A DNA stretch of 64,000 nt from positions 62,001 through 126,000 of the forward strand of contig NW_021635281.1 in assembly GCF_004799145.2 (NCBI RefSeq). The letters are read 5' to 3'. A model generated the notes under the pieces. That model ran no database searches and was not told the origin of the DNA. It was given only the letters and a program-made list of their open reading frames with translations. Positions within the stretch are counted from its first letter, which is position 1. Each line of letters begins with the position of its first letter. The DNA is from Neltuma alba (lineage: Eukaryota > Streptophyta > Magnoliopsida > Fabales > Fabaceae). Position numbers and translations under genes: made by a program. Below are positions 10,884 through 23,156 of this stretch, one piece after another.

Positions 10884-12671
10884 TGTAACATCCTAAATAT
10901 ATCTTAATAAAAAATTATTATTATTAAAAAATGATATTTTATCATTATAAATAATAATATTTTATTATTAAAAAAACCATCTTTTCCATCGAATTCGATG
11001 GAAAAGCTGTAGGCATTAAAGAAGAAGAAGAATTTAGGGCAAATGTCATTTATTAAAGAAGGAAAATGAAGAGGAAACGTTTGAAGTTGAAAGATAAATA
11101 AGGAAGGATGATGAGATAAGAAATGAGGTGTATGCAGAGAGAAAGAGAGAGAACAAGAATTAGAGAAACAGAGAATGAGAGATAAGTAGAAAAGTATTAG
11201 CATTTTGAAAAGTAATACAAGCTTTGTTGATCATTTAGGTACATAAAAGTACTTCTTTTTATTAAATTTTCTTTATGAATATTTTCTATATATTTAGAGC
11301 TTTATATTACTAGTATCATTATAATGTTTAAAGAAAATTTTGGGATTTGGGTATGGAGTAAGTATTGAGTTTTGACAATAGATTACCATAGAAATTTAAA
11401 GGTAAATAAGTAGTAGGTTTAGATTTGTTCATTTATTACTTTTGGTATTTAAAATCAAATTTATTTTGCGGAAAAATCTATTATTTATGATATATACCAT
11501 ATTTATACTGATTAAAATTAAGTTAAATAATTTATTTAGGTTGTTTAAGATTTTAGTTGAAAAATACATTATTCAAGAGATATAGAATGTTTTTACGAAT
11601 TAAATTTAAGTTAAATAACTTATTTAGATTATTTAATATATTATTAAGATTCTAATCAGTTTAAGATGTGAAATTGGTTAAGGATATGTTATTAGAAAAA
11701 ATTTGAAGTTTGAAACTTAAGTTATAAATTGAGAATTTTACAATGTTAGATAAAAATAGTTATATATATAATTTGAATGAGTTATTTGGGTAGAGAAAAA
11801 TTGTTATTTGAAATAAGAATTTTTGGGTAGTAAATATATGTATATATATTAATAATAATAAATCCTATGTAATTTAAGTTATTTATTTGTATGTATACTG
11901 AATTGTATCTATATTATTTATAGATTATCTTGTATTTTAGAGTTTGTAATTTGTGCTCTTATTTCTCAAGATATGAAATTAAGCTTGGAGTAGAAGTAAC
12001 CAGAGTTAATTTATTTTATATACATGGTTTGGATTGTAAGGTGTTTACTATACATTTATTTTCTCAAATTAATTTGTGAAAGTATGTCTATGAATAAAGC
12101 AAGGTATTTTCTTATATGACAAATTTTGGTGAAGTAGGAAGTATGTCAACTTAATAATACCTGAGTTGTATTTTATTGAGAATTATGTTTTCTTGTGGTG
12201 CTAAATTTGATATACTAATATTATGCTATTAAATAAAATGAAAATGTGGTGTACTTTGTTTGAAATTATATCATCTTACTTTAAAGAACTATGATATTTT
12301 TAATTTATATTGTGATTATACATGGGGTTCATATGTGGAGGTTGGAATTATGTTATGTGGAGGATAATTGTTCTTGAAGTCTGCGTGACATGCCTACACT
12401 ATTGATCATAGTGTTTGGCCTTTTTGTGAGACCCCTTTAGTTCTTCCTTTTCCTTGACTCGGAATTAAGAACAAGATCTTGGATAGACACTTCTTGCACT
12501 ATAGTCTATTTTTAGGCGGTGTAGATGTAGGAGGGGGCCTGTTGCTTGATGGAGTGGGATGATCTTCGGCCGGGTTACTTAGCACAAAAAGCCCAGGTCC
12601 TTGTCAATGAGTCGTAAGGAGGAGTATGGTGATGGAATAGCATATTTCATTGTGTTATTGCATATGTGTAC
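10884..12671 (+). other. Possible decayed LTR-type sequence, left part
   Basis: It begins TGTAACATCC, a common start of plant LTRs, just after gene A. It is AT-rich to about 12350 and then less so, with no coding frame. The solo LTR at 12672-16170 inserted into it, and it may resume at 16176. I found no matching right end or target-site duplication, so this is tentative. Confidence 0.3.
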
Positions 12672-15600
12672 TGTAACACCTCATGTTTAAATCAATTAAA
12701 TTTCCTTGCGGAAGCATTTGGAATCACTTTTGAAGGCTACAATTGATGAAAAATCAAATTTGAAAATTTTCATTTACGGGTTACTATTCATTGTCACCTT
12801 AAAATGTGGCAAACTTCGAAAATTCATAACTAATTGTAGAAAAATTGAAATTGAGTGATTCCAAGTTCTACAGAAAGCTCTTTGGATAAAATTTTGAGGA
12901 AAAATAGTTTCTGAACTGATTACCTTGAAATTCGAGCTCAATTTCCTTTGAAAAAGTTACTGTTCATTTAGTCATTTTCGGATTTTACTGTATTTTTGCC
13001 TAACTTTGCAAAGGCATAACTATCTGCTCGGTTATCGGAATCGGGCAAACTATCCCTCATTTTAAAGAGAAACATCAGATCTCTTTTCTTGCCAAATATT
13101 ATGACCTAACTCACTCGTTTGATAGGTCAAACTGGAGCTACAAACTCACTGCTCCAGGACTTACGTTTTATCCCTTAACATCTCTTTAATTCTTTTTATT
13201 TCTTTGGCATACATAACATGGCCTTACTCTTTCCCGTTCATGCTCATATACTTTCATTCATGCCATAAATATTATAATTAAATACATGGCATCATTGTCA
13301 TCCATAACATAGTTCACAAAATAGTAGAATTATACATTTATTAACAGTCTCATCCATTAACAAGAATAATTCTCTGCTTACTTCTCCTTGCTTCTCATGC
13401 CATTATTGCCCATCTTTGATTGACCTAAATGGTTGGTTAGGGAGGGGTGAGATTCGGGAGAATCTCAGTAGCAAACACTACCCATAAGCATGCAAGACAT
13501 AATGCACATGCATGACATGTTATAATATTAACACATGAATGCCATGGAAAGTAAGCTAAAGCATTTCATGCTTCCATAACATATTGCCAAGGCAAAACAT
13601 AACATAAACTTGCAAACATAACTTTGCAAACATTTCATCATAGCTTAGTCACATCATGGCAACACAATCACATCATGCAAGCATACATATCAAGCACACA
13701 GTATAGGTAAGTTCACTACCTTGCACCTCAAGCTTTCCTCTCACTTTTCCTTTGACTCCTTTGACTTTCCAACCATGTGGGCATTCGGTCAACATCACCA
13801 AATATTCTCTTGGATGTTCCAAAGGTCCTAAACATAATCATAATGATCACACAATCCATTAGGACCATTAGATTACATAAAGTTCAAGACTAGCTTTCTT
13901 GAACCTCAACCCTTTCTCTTAGTCTTAGGGTTTTCTTTCTAACTTTTATAATATAAATCTTATCATTTCCCATCCTTAGGATCCATTTCTTGTCAATTAA
14001 GACCACTTTAGATGGCCTTAGATTCAAGAATACCAAATCTGGAAATTTTGGTTCGCGGGTACTGTTCATGCAGAATTTCCAGAATTTTTGCTCAACTTTG
14101 AAAATTCATAATTAATTCTAGAAAAATCCAAATTGAGTGCTTCCAAGTCTCACTGAAATATCCTTAAGTTAAATTTAAAGGAAAAATAGTTTCAGAAACC
14201 AATTCTACGCCAAACAGTACCGGAATTGTACGGAACTCGAAACTCTTCCAAAAGTTCAGCACTGTTTCCAGATTTCAAACCCTAACTTTGAAAAATCACC
14301 ATAAATCGTACACATATCCAAATGAAGTGTTCTACATATGGATTTAAAGCTCACAGAGTGTACTTTAAGCATGCAAAATTTCAGAATCATATACGCACAG
14401 TAACTAATCCGAAATAGGCATAAAATCAGGTGCTATAACCATCACATACCTTGTTTTAGAGTTTGATCTGACTTGGAACCACTTGGCCTTTCTTTCTCCC
14501 TCTTCTTTCTCTCTCTAGAAACCATTTTGCAAGAGCTTCCCCATGGATTCCTTATGCTTGGACGAAATGGTAGGGAGGGGAGGGGTATTATAGAAAAGCA
14601 GACTGAATCTGGACCGTTGATCTTAAAAATACGTGGCTCGATCTGGACCGTCCATTTTCTCTTTTGATCTTACGGTGACAAGTGTCCTATGACATCATGC
14701 TTACCTCATCATGTTGACATCATGCTTACATCATCAAGCTACATGTCTTTAATCCAACCGCACATGTGTCTTGCATCCGACCGTACATGTGTCTTCCATC
14801 TAGCCGTACAAGCAATACTTTCTTTTTCTCATCTAACCGTACACTTGTCATTTTCATGTCCTTTCATCATTTATGGCATTAAAATAAGGAGAAAAAAATG
14901 GAAAATTCGTGCAAAAATATTTTCTTAATTATTTCTCCACCTATCAAGCCAATCTTGCACCGTAACGGATATTTTTCGGGTCCTGACTTACCCTGTACCG
15001 TTGGGATAACTTCTTCTTAAAATTCTGGCCAATAAAAGGTACATATATGGCGCCATCTCAGAGAAGCATAGATGAAAATAATTAGCTCTACTGACAGGCT
15101 ACTTAACCTTACTGAGTCATGCACTAGAGATTTCACTATAACGGGTAGACAAAAGACTGTCTAAAATATTCCCATACTGCATTCTGATTTTTATGCTGTC
15201 CATAAATATCTTCTGGTGACTCAGCATGATGACTCGTAGGTGTCATGATTACGCTTGATGACTCAGCACGCTGACTAGTCAGTGTCATGATTACGCTTGA
15301 TGACTCAGTATGCTGACTCAGCATTGTCATGATGGCTCTTAGATATTTTCTTTGGTTTTGTCTCCTATTTAGGGGACAAAATTATTTAATATTTGACTGA
15401 AGTATTTTATTCAATCTAGAGCTCCAAAAATTCATCCAAAAATATCATAAAATTCCTCATATTCTAGAGAAAATCTGTGAATTTTCTCAGATCATAACTC
15501 AACCTGTAGGCCCACTTAAAAATCATTCTTTAAAATGCCCTTTTTCGGCACAACTGGCTTTTAAGTATTCTTAAAGCCATTTTGCTGGTCTTCTGGGGAT

Positions 15601-16170
15601 GAGACTAATTTTATAATTTTCTATAGTCTCTTAGATCATACATCCCTATTTTACCATAATTTTCTAAGGTTTCCTTATGACTCAAACAATTAAATCTACC
15701 TCTACATCTCAAACTGAGCCATAAACTTATAAATTCCTTTTAAGTTACCTCAGGGGTATTTTCGTCATCTCTCTTCACAAAAGAGCCTTAGAATATTATT
15801 TCCCATTTTCTAGACTTTTCTTAGAATTTTCTAAGTACTTTTCATTTTTACCCCTGATGGCCGTAACTTTCTGAATTTATGGTTTTACCCCTACTTAGGC
15901 TCAACCTCATAAAACCATCTCTTTGAGGCTTCTAACTTAACCTTTGGTCTGTATCTAGCCTCTTTTCTCTTTCTGGGCCTTTGAGACTTTACTGGAGCCT
16001 CTAACTTTGATTACCCTTTAGCCCCTTAAAACATTCACTTTGCAGTTTAGTCCCTGAAACTGCTTTAACTTCCTTTCTCATCTTTAGGACCTCTACTAAA
16101 AAGGGGTCTGGTAGCCTATCTCATTCAGGCTATTTTTGATACTTCTAGGCTCAAAAATCGGGATGTTACA
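12672..16170 (+). mobile_element. 3.5-kb solo LTR (or LTR-only element) with 5-bp target-site duplication
   Basis: Ends are TGTAACACC and GGGATGTTACA, typical of long LTRs of plant Gypsy-type elements. TGTAC stands immediately before (12667-12671) and after (16171-16175), a perfect 5-bp target-site duplication. I see no gag, pol or primer-binding site inside, so it is most simply a solo LTR left by recombination. The strand is arbitrary. Inside, the stretch near 12770-12920 is repeated in diverged form near 14040-14200 (GAAAATTCATAA, then AATTGAGTG). The superfamily is inferred from the ends only. Confidence 0.7.
15215..15340 (+). repeat. Minisatellite inside the solo LTR
   Basis: About three copies of a ~45-bp unit built from TGATGACTCAGCA, a second GACT, then GTGTCATGATTACGCT. 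The third copy is diverged. Confidence 0.6.
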
Positions 16171-16175
16171 TGTAC

Positions 16176-17150
16176 TTTTGTATGAATTGTGTTGCGGAAG
16201 GTTAGACATACTCCTTTCATGTGGTTGTATCTATTAAAGTATCATTTATTACTTAAATTATATTTAAGCACTACTTTACCAACTTGCCATCCTACTTGTA
16301 TATGTCTTAAATTAATGCTTGGTTACTGGGACTTTATGTCTCGTCCTATTATTCATTAATGCTTTTTAGGAGAGCCATCTGGTTTGGCTTGGAGCGAAGG
16401 GAAGCAACCAAAGGCATAGGCTGGTACAGTCTAATAGTCCTCTTCTGGTTTACGCATATAATGTTATGTATATTGCCATCTGAGGGCCCATGATTTTATT
16501 GACATATACTTTCTTTGGTTTGGTTGTTGGATTATTGTATTTGATGGTATGCTGTTAAAATGATTGGAGGCCATAAGACCTTGCTATATGTGTTACTCTT
16601 ATGTGTATGACTTATGGATTGGGCTGATCACCCTGTGTTTCTTATACCCTAAGTCTTTGTGGGATGAATGTTTATATTAGGCTTGTGGGTAATTACTATG
16701 CCCTGAGTCCTTGTTGTACGTGTGGTTAAACTCATGGGTATTTTATGTATCTTGAGCCTCTTAAAATGTTTTCGGAATAAGACAAACTCTTTATAACCAT
16801 AATAGTACTTTAACATTCTAATTCAATTCTTTTTTAACTATGGTTATCATCTTCAAAATAGTTTTATAATTATGTATTAATTGAGAAGAGGTTTTTTCAG
16901 TAGTACCTCAAGGGAATCCTTTAACGATTTGCTTCGAAGTATGGTTTTTAAGTTTGTCGTATGTTTAATGCCTTGTAGCTAATATTTATCCGTTAAAAAA
17001 ATTCTATACATGTCAAGTTTTGCATAACCTTATTGCATTAAAATAATAATATATGGAAATTGAATTATAATGATTCCATACATTTAATTATCAAAATTTG
17101 AAGCCATTAGTTGCGGAATAGAAACTCAATAAGAATTCAACAAACTTGTC
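16176..17150 (+). other. Possible decayed LTR-type sequence, right part
   Basis: No coding frame. The composition resembles 12350-12660 on the other side of the solo LTR, which fits one older element split by the insertion. No clear terminus was found. Confidence 0.25.
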
Positions 17151-18231
17151 CACGACTAATTTAGTTAAAAAGTATCATACCCAATCAAGTAACATAACAT
17201 CATCATCACCATCATTTGCAAGTCGTGATAGATCGAAAGCCCTCTGTCCATATTGTTACAAGTTCAAAAAGCATCAATTAAGTTGACCAAAGTGAGTTTC
17301 AAGCAATGCCCTCCTCTGCAGCATGTGAGGTCCTCTTAAGCAGTCTTGTAACAAGAAAACTAAGAGAAAGTTATGTGTTTAGTGACAATTTAATGTAGTT
17401 GTAATGTAAACCTATTCGGTTTACTTTTCAACCTCTCAATAGGCTTGTGCACGACATGAGAAGATCTGCTCTCTAACTAGAGCTTTAAGTTAGAGTAGTT
17501 CTTATAACAATTTAAATTATTATCAAAACTAGACATCAATAAACCTGGCGGCTAGTTGCAAAACTGGTCCAGGTGTAAGGTCTATTGGTCTTAAATGAGG
17601 ACCATCTCTGAAACTATTATAAGTGAAATAGAGTGATTAACAGAGTGACTATTATAACCCTAAACCCTCATCAATAATGATAAGAAATAAACAAAATCCC
17701 TTGCACCAATCCGAGGGGAGTAAACAATTGAATCGAGCCATTGATAGGGTTGCCCTTTCTAGATGGTTATTTGGAAGATCACTAGATTCCATAATGACCA
17801 TGAGCTTACACTTCATTATAGATATACAGAAACTTAATGTCTACATTTGCACAAGATGATTTAAATTTGTAGCAGAAACACTTTGCTTGCAGGACTTGAA
17901 ATCCACTCATTAATCATTTTTATTGCAAGCTTACTTTTATTCACATTTCCCAGAATACATTAGACGGGAAAAAAAACTCCTCTCTTTAAATTTTACTTGA
18001 CAAGATAAAATTGCATGTGAAAAATATCAAGGGGACTACAGGTGTGTATCCCTATGGAGTAGTTTTCATATTGTAGAGTATGTAGAATCTTTCCATTGGC
18101 GTAAAATTGTGGGCTCTACCCCTTATGGATTGCCAGAAATAGCGTTAACTTTGATTTCAAGATGCAGATGTTTTTAATATCTTTCTTTCATGTTGAACAT
18201 ATGTTATTGCCTTGCATAATGATTCAAGATA
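17151..18231 (+). other. Non-coding block related to LRR-RLK flanks
   Basis: The region 17220-17290 (GAAAGCCCTCTGTCCA) matches 24270-24320, which follows a truncated LRR pseudogene. The part at 17320-17400 matches 8550-8640. It is therefore a copied flank or intron of this receptor family. The short open frame at 17677-17859 is not recognisable. Confidence 0.45.
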
Positions 18232-18233
18232 TA

Positions 18234-18512
18234 CTAATTCCAGTCCATAATATAAGAGTTACATGACTGATTTGAGAAAATTAAAAATATTAGTTAAGTT
18301 CGTTAATTGTAACAAATATGTGCTGAGTTCCATAAAATACCATATTTAATCATGTATATTAAAACTATTTCTTGATGAGAATCCTTATAATCAATAGAGA
18401 TATTTTAGATAAAACATTATAGATTTGGAAAGCAAAGTTGATTGAGGTCATATATTTATGACCAAACTCAATAACCCAAAATAACTCTTATACTAAAGAT
18501 CAAAGGAAGTAG
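18234..18512. mobile_element. Stowaway-like MITE
   Basis: TA duplications lie at 18232-18233 and 18513-18514. The ends are inverted: CTAATTCCAGTCCATAATAT on the left, and its diverged inverse (ATACTAAAGATCAAAGGAAG) on the right. No coding capacity. Confidence 0.6.
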
Positions 18513-18779
18513 TATTTAATGATAGTGTTGGTAAGGAGCCATAATGAAAAATGATTCAATTTTAAGACAAATTTTATTGTTTCAACTTATCTTGGTTCTA
18601 GTGAATTAATTAGAAGCAACTTACATGTGTGTGTTTGTGTGTGTGAGGGGAGGCCAAAACGATTCTTATTTCTTAATATTTTAAGGGTTTCAAGAATAAT
18701 CCTCAAGCAAAATTAATCAAAGATAGCATTGTCATTGTCCATTATAATTAAAAAAACCATAAAATCCACTATGGAACTT

Positions 18780-19110
18780 TTGAATTCTTTCTTAACTTTT
18801 TTAGAAAGAAAAAGCAGAAGTTACTAAATTTATAAACAAACAGAAATAATTTGCAAAGCTATATGTATGTTTCAATATGAAATTAAAAGGACCAACAGAT
18901 AAGCCCCCTGTATCAATCAACCACAATGATAAAGAAAAAGCGAAAATGTGTTTTTTCGTTGTTATGGGACAAACTTGATCAACTTTCTTCCCATTCGCAT
19001 ATAAAGATTTAAAGGATAAGATTTTTAAGTACAAATCCTCTCCTTAAAGAATAACACGCTACTTTTTTTTGAAGTACAAATCCTCTTCTTAAAGAATAAC
19101 ACGCTATTTT
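18780..19110 (+). other. LRR-RLK 5'-flank block, copy 1
   Basis: Closely similar to 26420-26740 and, less so, to 25890-26130 (shared strings AGAAGTTACTAAATTT, CAATATGAAATTAAAAG, CTTTCTTCCCATT). Copies lie upstream of LRR-RLK starts at 21905 and 27075, so this is probably ancestral promoter-distal sequence. Here it is separated from its gene by the fold-back element. Confidence 0.55.
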
Positions 19111-19327
19111 TTTTAGAAGATAGGAGATTATCCAAAATAATCTGATTTAATAAGTTTTTTTTTTTAAGTAAATGGGTATTTAGGGCTTAAACTTTCTTCC
19201 CATTTACATATTGTTTGGTTGGCAATTTTAAACAAAACATGATAATTGGAGGGACATCATTAGGATTATATATACTACTTCTGGTACTTAATCCATGACA
19301 ATCATGTATAGCCATGTGTTTTATTTT

Positions 19328-21546
19328 GGGGAAATCACAAATAAAGACCCTCGAATTAGCAAAATCACTCTATGGTCACCTGAATATGCTAAATTACTAT
19401 GAGGGACCCGATCTCAAATTGTAATTATGAAATCATGGCCAAATTACCAAAATACCCCTCTTTAATTTTTTTTTTTGTAAAAAGAAAGCCACTGCCTCAC
19501 CGGAATCCGGCCACCGGCGTCGGAGCTCCGGCGGCCGCTTCCGACCACTGTCGGCGGCCGGCTGCTTCCGGCGGTCTTCCTTTGTTTTTTTTTTTTTGAA
19601 ACTGTTTTTTTTTTTAATTGGGGGGAAGTGAGGTTGGGGGGGATTTGATCCCCCAACCTAATGCTTCCCAAAATAAGGAATGACCATTGAGCCAACAAAT
19701 TTTTGTTAACATTATGATGCAAAAAAAAAAAATAAGTTAACTCATTTACTCTTGTTCCAGGTGATAACAACAATACATTTGGAAATAACAAGTTCTGATT
19801 GTAAAATAACACGTCTGGAATAAAAATTTAACAATATGTTTTTTTATAACAATAAATTTTGTTGCAGGTAATAACAACAATACATTTAAAAATAACAAGT
19901 TCTGATTATAAAATAACAAGTTTGGGATTAAAATTTAATAACACGTTTTTTTTATAACAATACACTTTGTTCAAGTGATAACAACAATACATTTAAAAAT
20001 AACAAGTTCTGATTATAAGATAATAAGTCTAGGATTAAAATTTAACAACACGTTTTTTTATAACAATTAATTATTTTATACTTTTAAAAAATAAATTATT
20101 TATAACTTATAAAAAATATTTTTAATATATTTATTTCTCTAAAAAAATACTTTTTAATCTGTATATCTATACAACTCATTATAAATCAAACTACTTCTTA
20201 TAATTATAAAGTATTTATAATAAGGCATTTTTGATTTATTAATCATAGTATAAATTTTATATTATTTCATTCTTTAAATATTAAAAATAGTTTTTATATT
20301 TAAAGAATAAAATAGTATTTTTAATTATAAATTAGAGATAAATTTCATTTATAAATTTAAGCAGTCAAAAAGTATTTTAATCCACAATAAATTGTACTAT
20401 TTATAATTTATAAGAAGTAGTTTGATTTATAATAAGTTGTATAGATATATAGATTAAAAATTTTAAAAAAAAAATAAAAAAGTGTGTTGCCATTTTCCCT
20501 AAATTTTATTTATAAATTTGAACAATAAAAAAGTATTTTTAATCTATAAAAAATTATACTTCAAGTTCTGATTATAAATTGGAGATAAAAATTATTTTTT
20601 TAGCAAATTAAATAGATTACAAGTACTTTTATAAGTTATAAATAATTTATTTTCCAAAAGTATAAAATAATTAATTGTTATAAAAAAAAGGTGCTGTTGA
20701 ATTTTAATTCCAGACTTGTTATTTTATAATCAGAACTTGTTATTTCCAAATGTATTGTTGTTATCACTTGAAACAAAGTGTGTTGTTATAAAAAAACATG
20801 TTGTTAAATTTTAATCCCAGACTTATTATCTTATAATCAGAACTTGTTATTTTTAAATGTATTGTTGTTATCACTTGAAATAAAGTGTGTTGTTATAAAA
20901 AAAAACGTGTTGTTAAATTTTAATCCCAAACTTGTTATTTTATAATCAGAACTTGTTATTTTTAAATGTATTGTTGTTATTGCCTGCAACAAAATTTATT
21001 ATTATAAAAAAAAACATATTGTTAAATTTTTACTCCAGACGTGTTATTTTACAATCAGAACTTGTTATTTCCAAATGTATTGTTGTTATCACCTGGAACA
21101 AGAGTAAATGAGTTAACTTATATTTTTTTTTTGCATCATAATGTTAACAAAAATTTGTTGGCTCAATGGTCATTCCTTATTTTGGGAAGCATTAGGTTGG
21201 GGGATCAAATCCCCCCAACCTCACTTCCCCCCAATTTAAAAAAAAAAAAATAGTTTCAAAAAAAACAAACAAAGGAAGACCGCCGGAAGCGGCCGCCGGC
21301 GCCGGAGCTCCGGCGGCCGGCCACCGACAGTGGCCGGAAGCGGCCGCCAGAGCTCCGGCGCCGGTGGCCGGATTCCGGTGAGGCAGTGGCTTTCTTTTAA
21401 AAAAAAAATTAAAGAGGGGTATTTTGGTAATTTGGCCATGATTTTATAATTACAATTTGAGACCGGGTCCCTCATAGTAATTTAGCATATTCAGGTGACC
21501 ATAGAGTGATTTTGCTAATTCGAGGGTCTTTATTTGTGATTTCCCC
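19328..21546. mobile_element. 2.2-kb fold-back element with 9-bp TSD, non-autonomous Mutator-like
   Basis: Perfect 9-bp duplications TTTTATTTT at 19319-19327 and 21547-21555. The ends are GGGGAAATCAC and its inverse. The two arms, about 1 kb each, are inverted copies along almost their whole length, meeting in an AT-rich centre near 20450. Each arm has a GC-rich block (near 19500-19575 and 21280-21390) and tandem ~107-bp units built on ATAACAACAATACATTT, three on the left (near 19761, 19868, 19976) and four on the right. No transposase. Open frames in the arms mirror each other and look non-coding. The TSD length and long inverted repeats point to a Mutator-like fold-back. Confidence 0.75.
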
Positions 21547-21837
21547 TTTTATTTTTATTAGGATTAAATAATATCAAATGCTAATATTTCAAAAATAGAA
21601 CACATGACTATGAGTGATTGGAAAACTTGACATAACGGGTATAAGAAACTTGATCTAAGTGTGGTTCTTTGGACATCTAAAACTCATTTCTAAAAATCTA
21701 TTATATGAATAATTTAAATATGATGATGATGATAAACACACTATCAGTTAATAACTAGAGTGATTAATAATAAAAAGTGCGTATCAGTACCTACAAAGCC
21801 ATGTGGTAGTTAAGCTCTTGTCATTTCGATGTTCCTC

Positions 21838-21850
21838 TATATATATAAAG
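21838..21850 (+). promoter_or_regulatory. TATA box upstream of LRR-RLK pseudogene
   Basis: TATATATATAAAG lies about 55 nt before the ATG at 21905. The sequence around it (TTAAGCTCTTGTC, then GTGATCA and GTAAACAAA) is shared with the start of the related gene at 27075, which supports a retained core promoter. Confidence 0.5.
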
Positions 21851-21904
21851 ACTTTATGGGTGCACTCATTTTGTGATCAGTTTTTGTAAACAAATGAATT
21901 GAAG

Positions 21905-22628
21905 ATGGGTGTGGTGAGAGTGGTATTTTTATCATGCTTTGTCGTAACTTGATTCCATATTAATGGTGCAGCTGTGGCCAATATGATAGAAGAGGAGAAA
22001 ACGTGCTCTGCTTCATACCAAGTGGTGGAATTTCAGCGATAGTCCCCGTAGCTTCTTAGGCCCTAACTTGTCTCTAGGAAGAGATGTCTTGCAATGAATT
22101 TGGAAGCGTCACTGAAATCTAACCTCTAGTGATCATTGCACAGCACCCTCGGCTAGCTAATCTCAACCTTACTGCATTTCCCAACCTACAATATTTGAGA
22201 CTTTAATTTCTAAGACAGGTTTGATAGGTACCATTCAAAATCAAATTGGAGCTCTTCATAATCTTATAGATTTGGACTTGTCTAATAACAGTCTTACTAG
22301 TCAATATGTAGTTTCCACTCTCACCTTGCAAATTCATTCAATATTCAAATGTTTTATTTACCTCTATAACTTAATAGAATAGGTTATCGACAGGTACTAT
22401 TTTAACACAAATAGGAGCTCTTCAAAATCTCAAGCATTTAGACCTGTTTCATAACAACCTTATTGGTGACTTCTCTTCCACTTTTACTACCCTCAATTTT
22501 TATTTGATCAGAAATAATAGGATATATTTATGACTCATAGGAAGTTGTTTCAATAGGTACTATTCCGAGCCAAATAGAAGATCTTCAACATCTCACTTAT
22601 CTAAACTTTTCTTGTAACAATATTTTTT
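21905..22628 (+). pseudogene. LRR-RLK 5' end: broken signal peptide, LRR N-cap and three LRR exons
   Basis: The ATG at 21905 opens MGVVRVVFLSCFVVT followed by TGA at 21950-21952, so the signal peptide is cut at codon 16. The next ~240 bp resemble the N-cap region of the copy at 27075, with shifts. Three 72-nt LRR units follow at 22228-22299, 22394-22465 and 22557-22628, each preceded by AG and starting GTACCATT or GTACTATT. The second is open and has a GTGACT donor. A degenerate family member, not expected to give protein. Confidence 0.7.
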
Positions 22629-22639
22629 TCAAGTTACTT

Positions 22640-23140
22640 TTCATCCTCATCATCCAAAAAGAAAAAAAAATTAAAATTAAAGACATGTTTTAAAAAAATT
22701 AAAATACCTAGCTTGCTTAGTGTCAGAAGTCCTTTTTATGCTTTATGATATGAGCAATTCAAATATAATAAAAAATAATATTGAATGCTGCATAAATCAA
22801 CCAAAAATAATAAAGATCAAGAACAAACAAGCTTTTTGTTGTAATGTGAGAAACTCTTTCAAGGAACTTATAAATTGACGGTAAGCTTTTGTCATCATTT
22901 AAACACATGATTATAATAACAACCAAATTTCAGTTCAAATCCCGCTACTAATGGGAATACCTTGTTAGTAGACAATTTGTAAATACCATTGCAAATGTTT
23001 TTTGAGCCTTGAGACACCTAACTAAATTAAACTTTCTTCTATAATAATAATAATAGCCAACCTTCCAATATATAAAAATTTTGCACTCATTTGATGATCA
23101 TTTCCATTAATTATTATTATCTTGTGATGCCATTATTTTG
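22640..23140 (+). other. Non-coding AT-rich interval within the pseudogene block
   Basis: No gene seen. The part at 22770-22870 (AATAATAAAGATCAAGAAC, then GTTGTAATGTGAGAAAC) faintly resembles the LRR-RLK 5'-flank block, which fits a second gene start just downstream. Confidence 0.35.
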
Positions 23141-23156
23141 TTCGTCAATGTCGCCA

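Noticed and set aside
10884..17150. A complete LTR retrotransposon spanning the whole region
   Set aside because: No gag, pol, primer-binding site or second LTR found; only the nested 3.5-kb unit has both ends and a target-site duplication.
19399..21475. Open frames in the fold-back arms (19399-19599, 19462-19812, 21041-21253, 21236-21475)
   Set aside because: They mirror each other because the arms are inverted copies, run through homopolymers and GC-rich blocks, and match no family I know.
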